Assembly (NCBI GenBank): GCA_016873575.1
Contig: VGWY01000012.1
Location: forward strand, 1 to 21,803
DNA: 21,803 bases
Source of the DNA: Nitrospira sp.
Lineage (GTDB): Bacteria > Nitrospirota > Thermodesulfovibrionia > Thermodesulfovibrionales > SM23-35
Direction: 5' to 3'
Below, piece after piece: positions 21,619-21,803 of this stretch (positions are counted from its first letter, which is position 1; the number at the start of each line of letters is the position of its first letter). The notes under the pieces were generated by a model. It was not told the DNA's origin. It did no database searches and saw only the letters and a list, made by a program, of their open reading frames with translations. The translations under genes were made by a program, and so were the position numbers.

Positions 21619-21647
21619 ATGATAATCAACTCTTTCCCTTTTGTCAA
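21619..21647 (-). promoter_or_regulatory. Promoter of dsrABD
   Basis: On the minus strand TTGACA (21647-21642) and TATCAT (21624-21619) are exactly 17 bp apart, a near-consensus sigma70-type promoter. Transcription would begin near 21612 and give a leader of about 250 nt before dsrA. Confidence 0.75.
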
Positions 21648-21759
21648 GTAGAGATTATTTATAGAAATATTAGCCCTACAACGACATTTAAAAGAATTAT
21701 AAATTGACAATTAGAGCATAATCTGCAAGAATATAAAGAAACTTCAAAGGAGGCAGATT

Positions 21760-21803
21760 ATGCTACCGAGTTGCCGGATTGAAGGAGATGTTTTTACAAT
21801 ACC
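21760..21803 (+). CDS. Start of an unidentified gene, cut by the window edge
   Basis: An ATG with AAAGGAGG 5 nt upstream opens a frame reading MLPSCRIEGDVFTI and continuing past the edge. It is divergent from dsrA. Only fourteen complete codons are visible, so no function can be given; the good ribosome site is the reason to call it a gene. Confidence 0.55.
   Translation, partial: MLPSCRIEGDVFTI

Larger units (their letters stand above)
21361..21759. other. 399-bp divergent intergenic region with dsrA leader
   Basis: No gene is seen here. Two inverted CCGACTttcAGTCGG-type hairpins (about 21466-21508 and 21530-21562) lie in the dsrA leader, with the dsrA promoter beyond. A TTGACA at 21704-21709 faces the other way towards the gene at 21760, but no well-spaced -10 follows it. 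Confidence 0.65.

Noticed and set aside
21704..21737. Promoter for the divergent gene at 21760
   Set aside because: TTGACA is present, but the TATAAA that follows is 22 bp away and hexamers at 17-18 bp are poor, so it is not listed as a feature.

Overview
This window is the core dissimilatory sulfite reduction (dsr) locus of an anaerobic bacterium. dsrD lies next to dsrAB, a five-gene dsrMKJOP membrane complex follows, and dsrL and dsrEFH are not seen. That points to a reductive (sulfate- or sulfite-respiring) organism rather than a sulfur oxidiser. The moderately AT-rich sequence, the gene content and the many small palindromic and heptamer repeats would suit a Nitrospirota (Thermodesulfovibrionia-like) or Desulfobacterota genome. 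I cannot decide between these by eye, and Nitrospirota is only my preferred guess.

Layout, right to left because most genes are on the minus strand. A divergent gene starts at 21760 and runs off the right edge. dsrA, dsrB and dsrD (21360-18404) follow a strong sigma70-type promoter and a leader of about 250 nt. A TPR-repeat gene and a YkgJ-type cysteine-cluster gene (18238-16880) come next. A two-gene plus-strand operon (14612-16905) of unknown function, a zinc-ribbon/HEAT-repeat protein and a possibly kinase-like protein, converges on them. Then come an FmdB-type zinc ribbon and dsrN (siroheme amidase family, 14316-12653), then dsrC alone with its own promoter (12149-11814). An RsbRD-N-domain gene (a possible DsrT) leads dsrM, dsrK, dsrJ, dsrO and dsrP (11612-6051). 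A repeat-filled gap and a 2[4Fe-4S] ferredoxin gene ending at a strong terminator follow.

The left third holds dedA facing a plus-strand tusA-like gene, then a tightly overlapped minus-strand run: threonylcarbamoyl-AMP synthase, a BtuFCD-type corrinoid/siderophore importer, and a CobD-type PLP enzyme. The CobD-type protein matches the family's active-site signature except that the PLP-binding lysine is asparagine.

How it fits together: DsrAB reduces sulfite at siroheme, with DsrN expected to amidate the siroheme and DsrD to stimulate the enzyme. The sulfur is passed as a trisulfide on the two C-terminal cysteines of DsrC. DsrMKJOP reduces that trisulfide with electrons from the quinone pool and/or periplasm. 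The ferredoxin, the TusA-like sulfur carrier and the four accessory genes are plausible but unproven partners.

A second theme is small mobile-looking repeats lying inside reading frames. A palindromic element encoding PPxPPxxKGG-type peptides occurs in the cobD-like gene, dsrN and the 404-codon gene, and heptanucleotide tandem repeats occur in the cobD-like and btuF genes.
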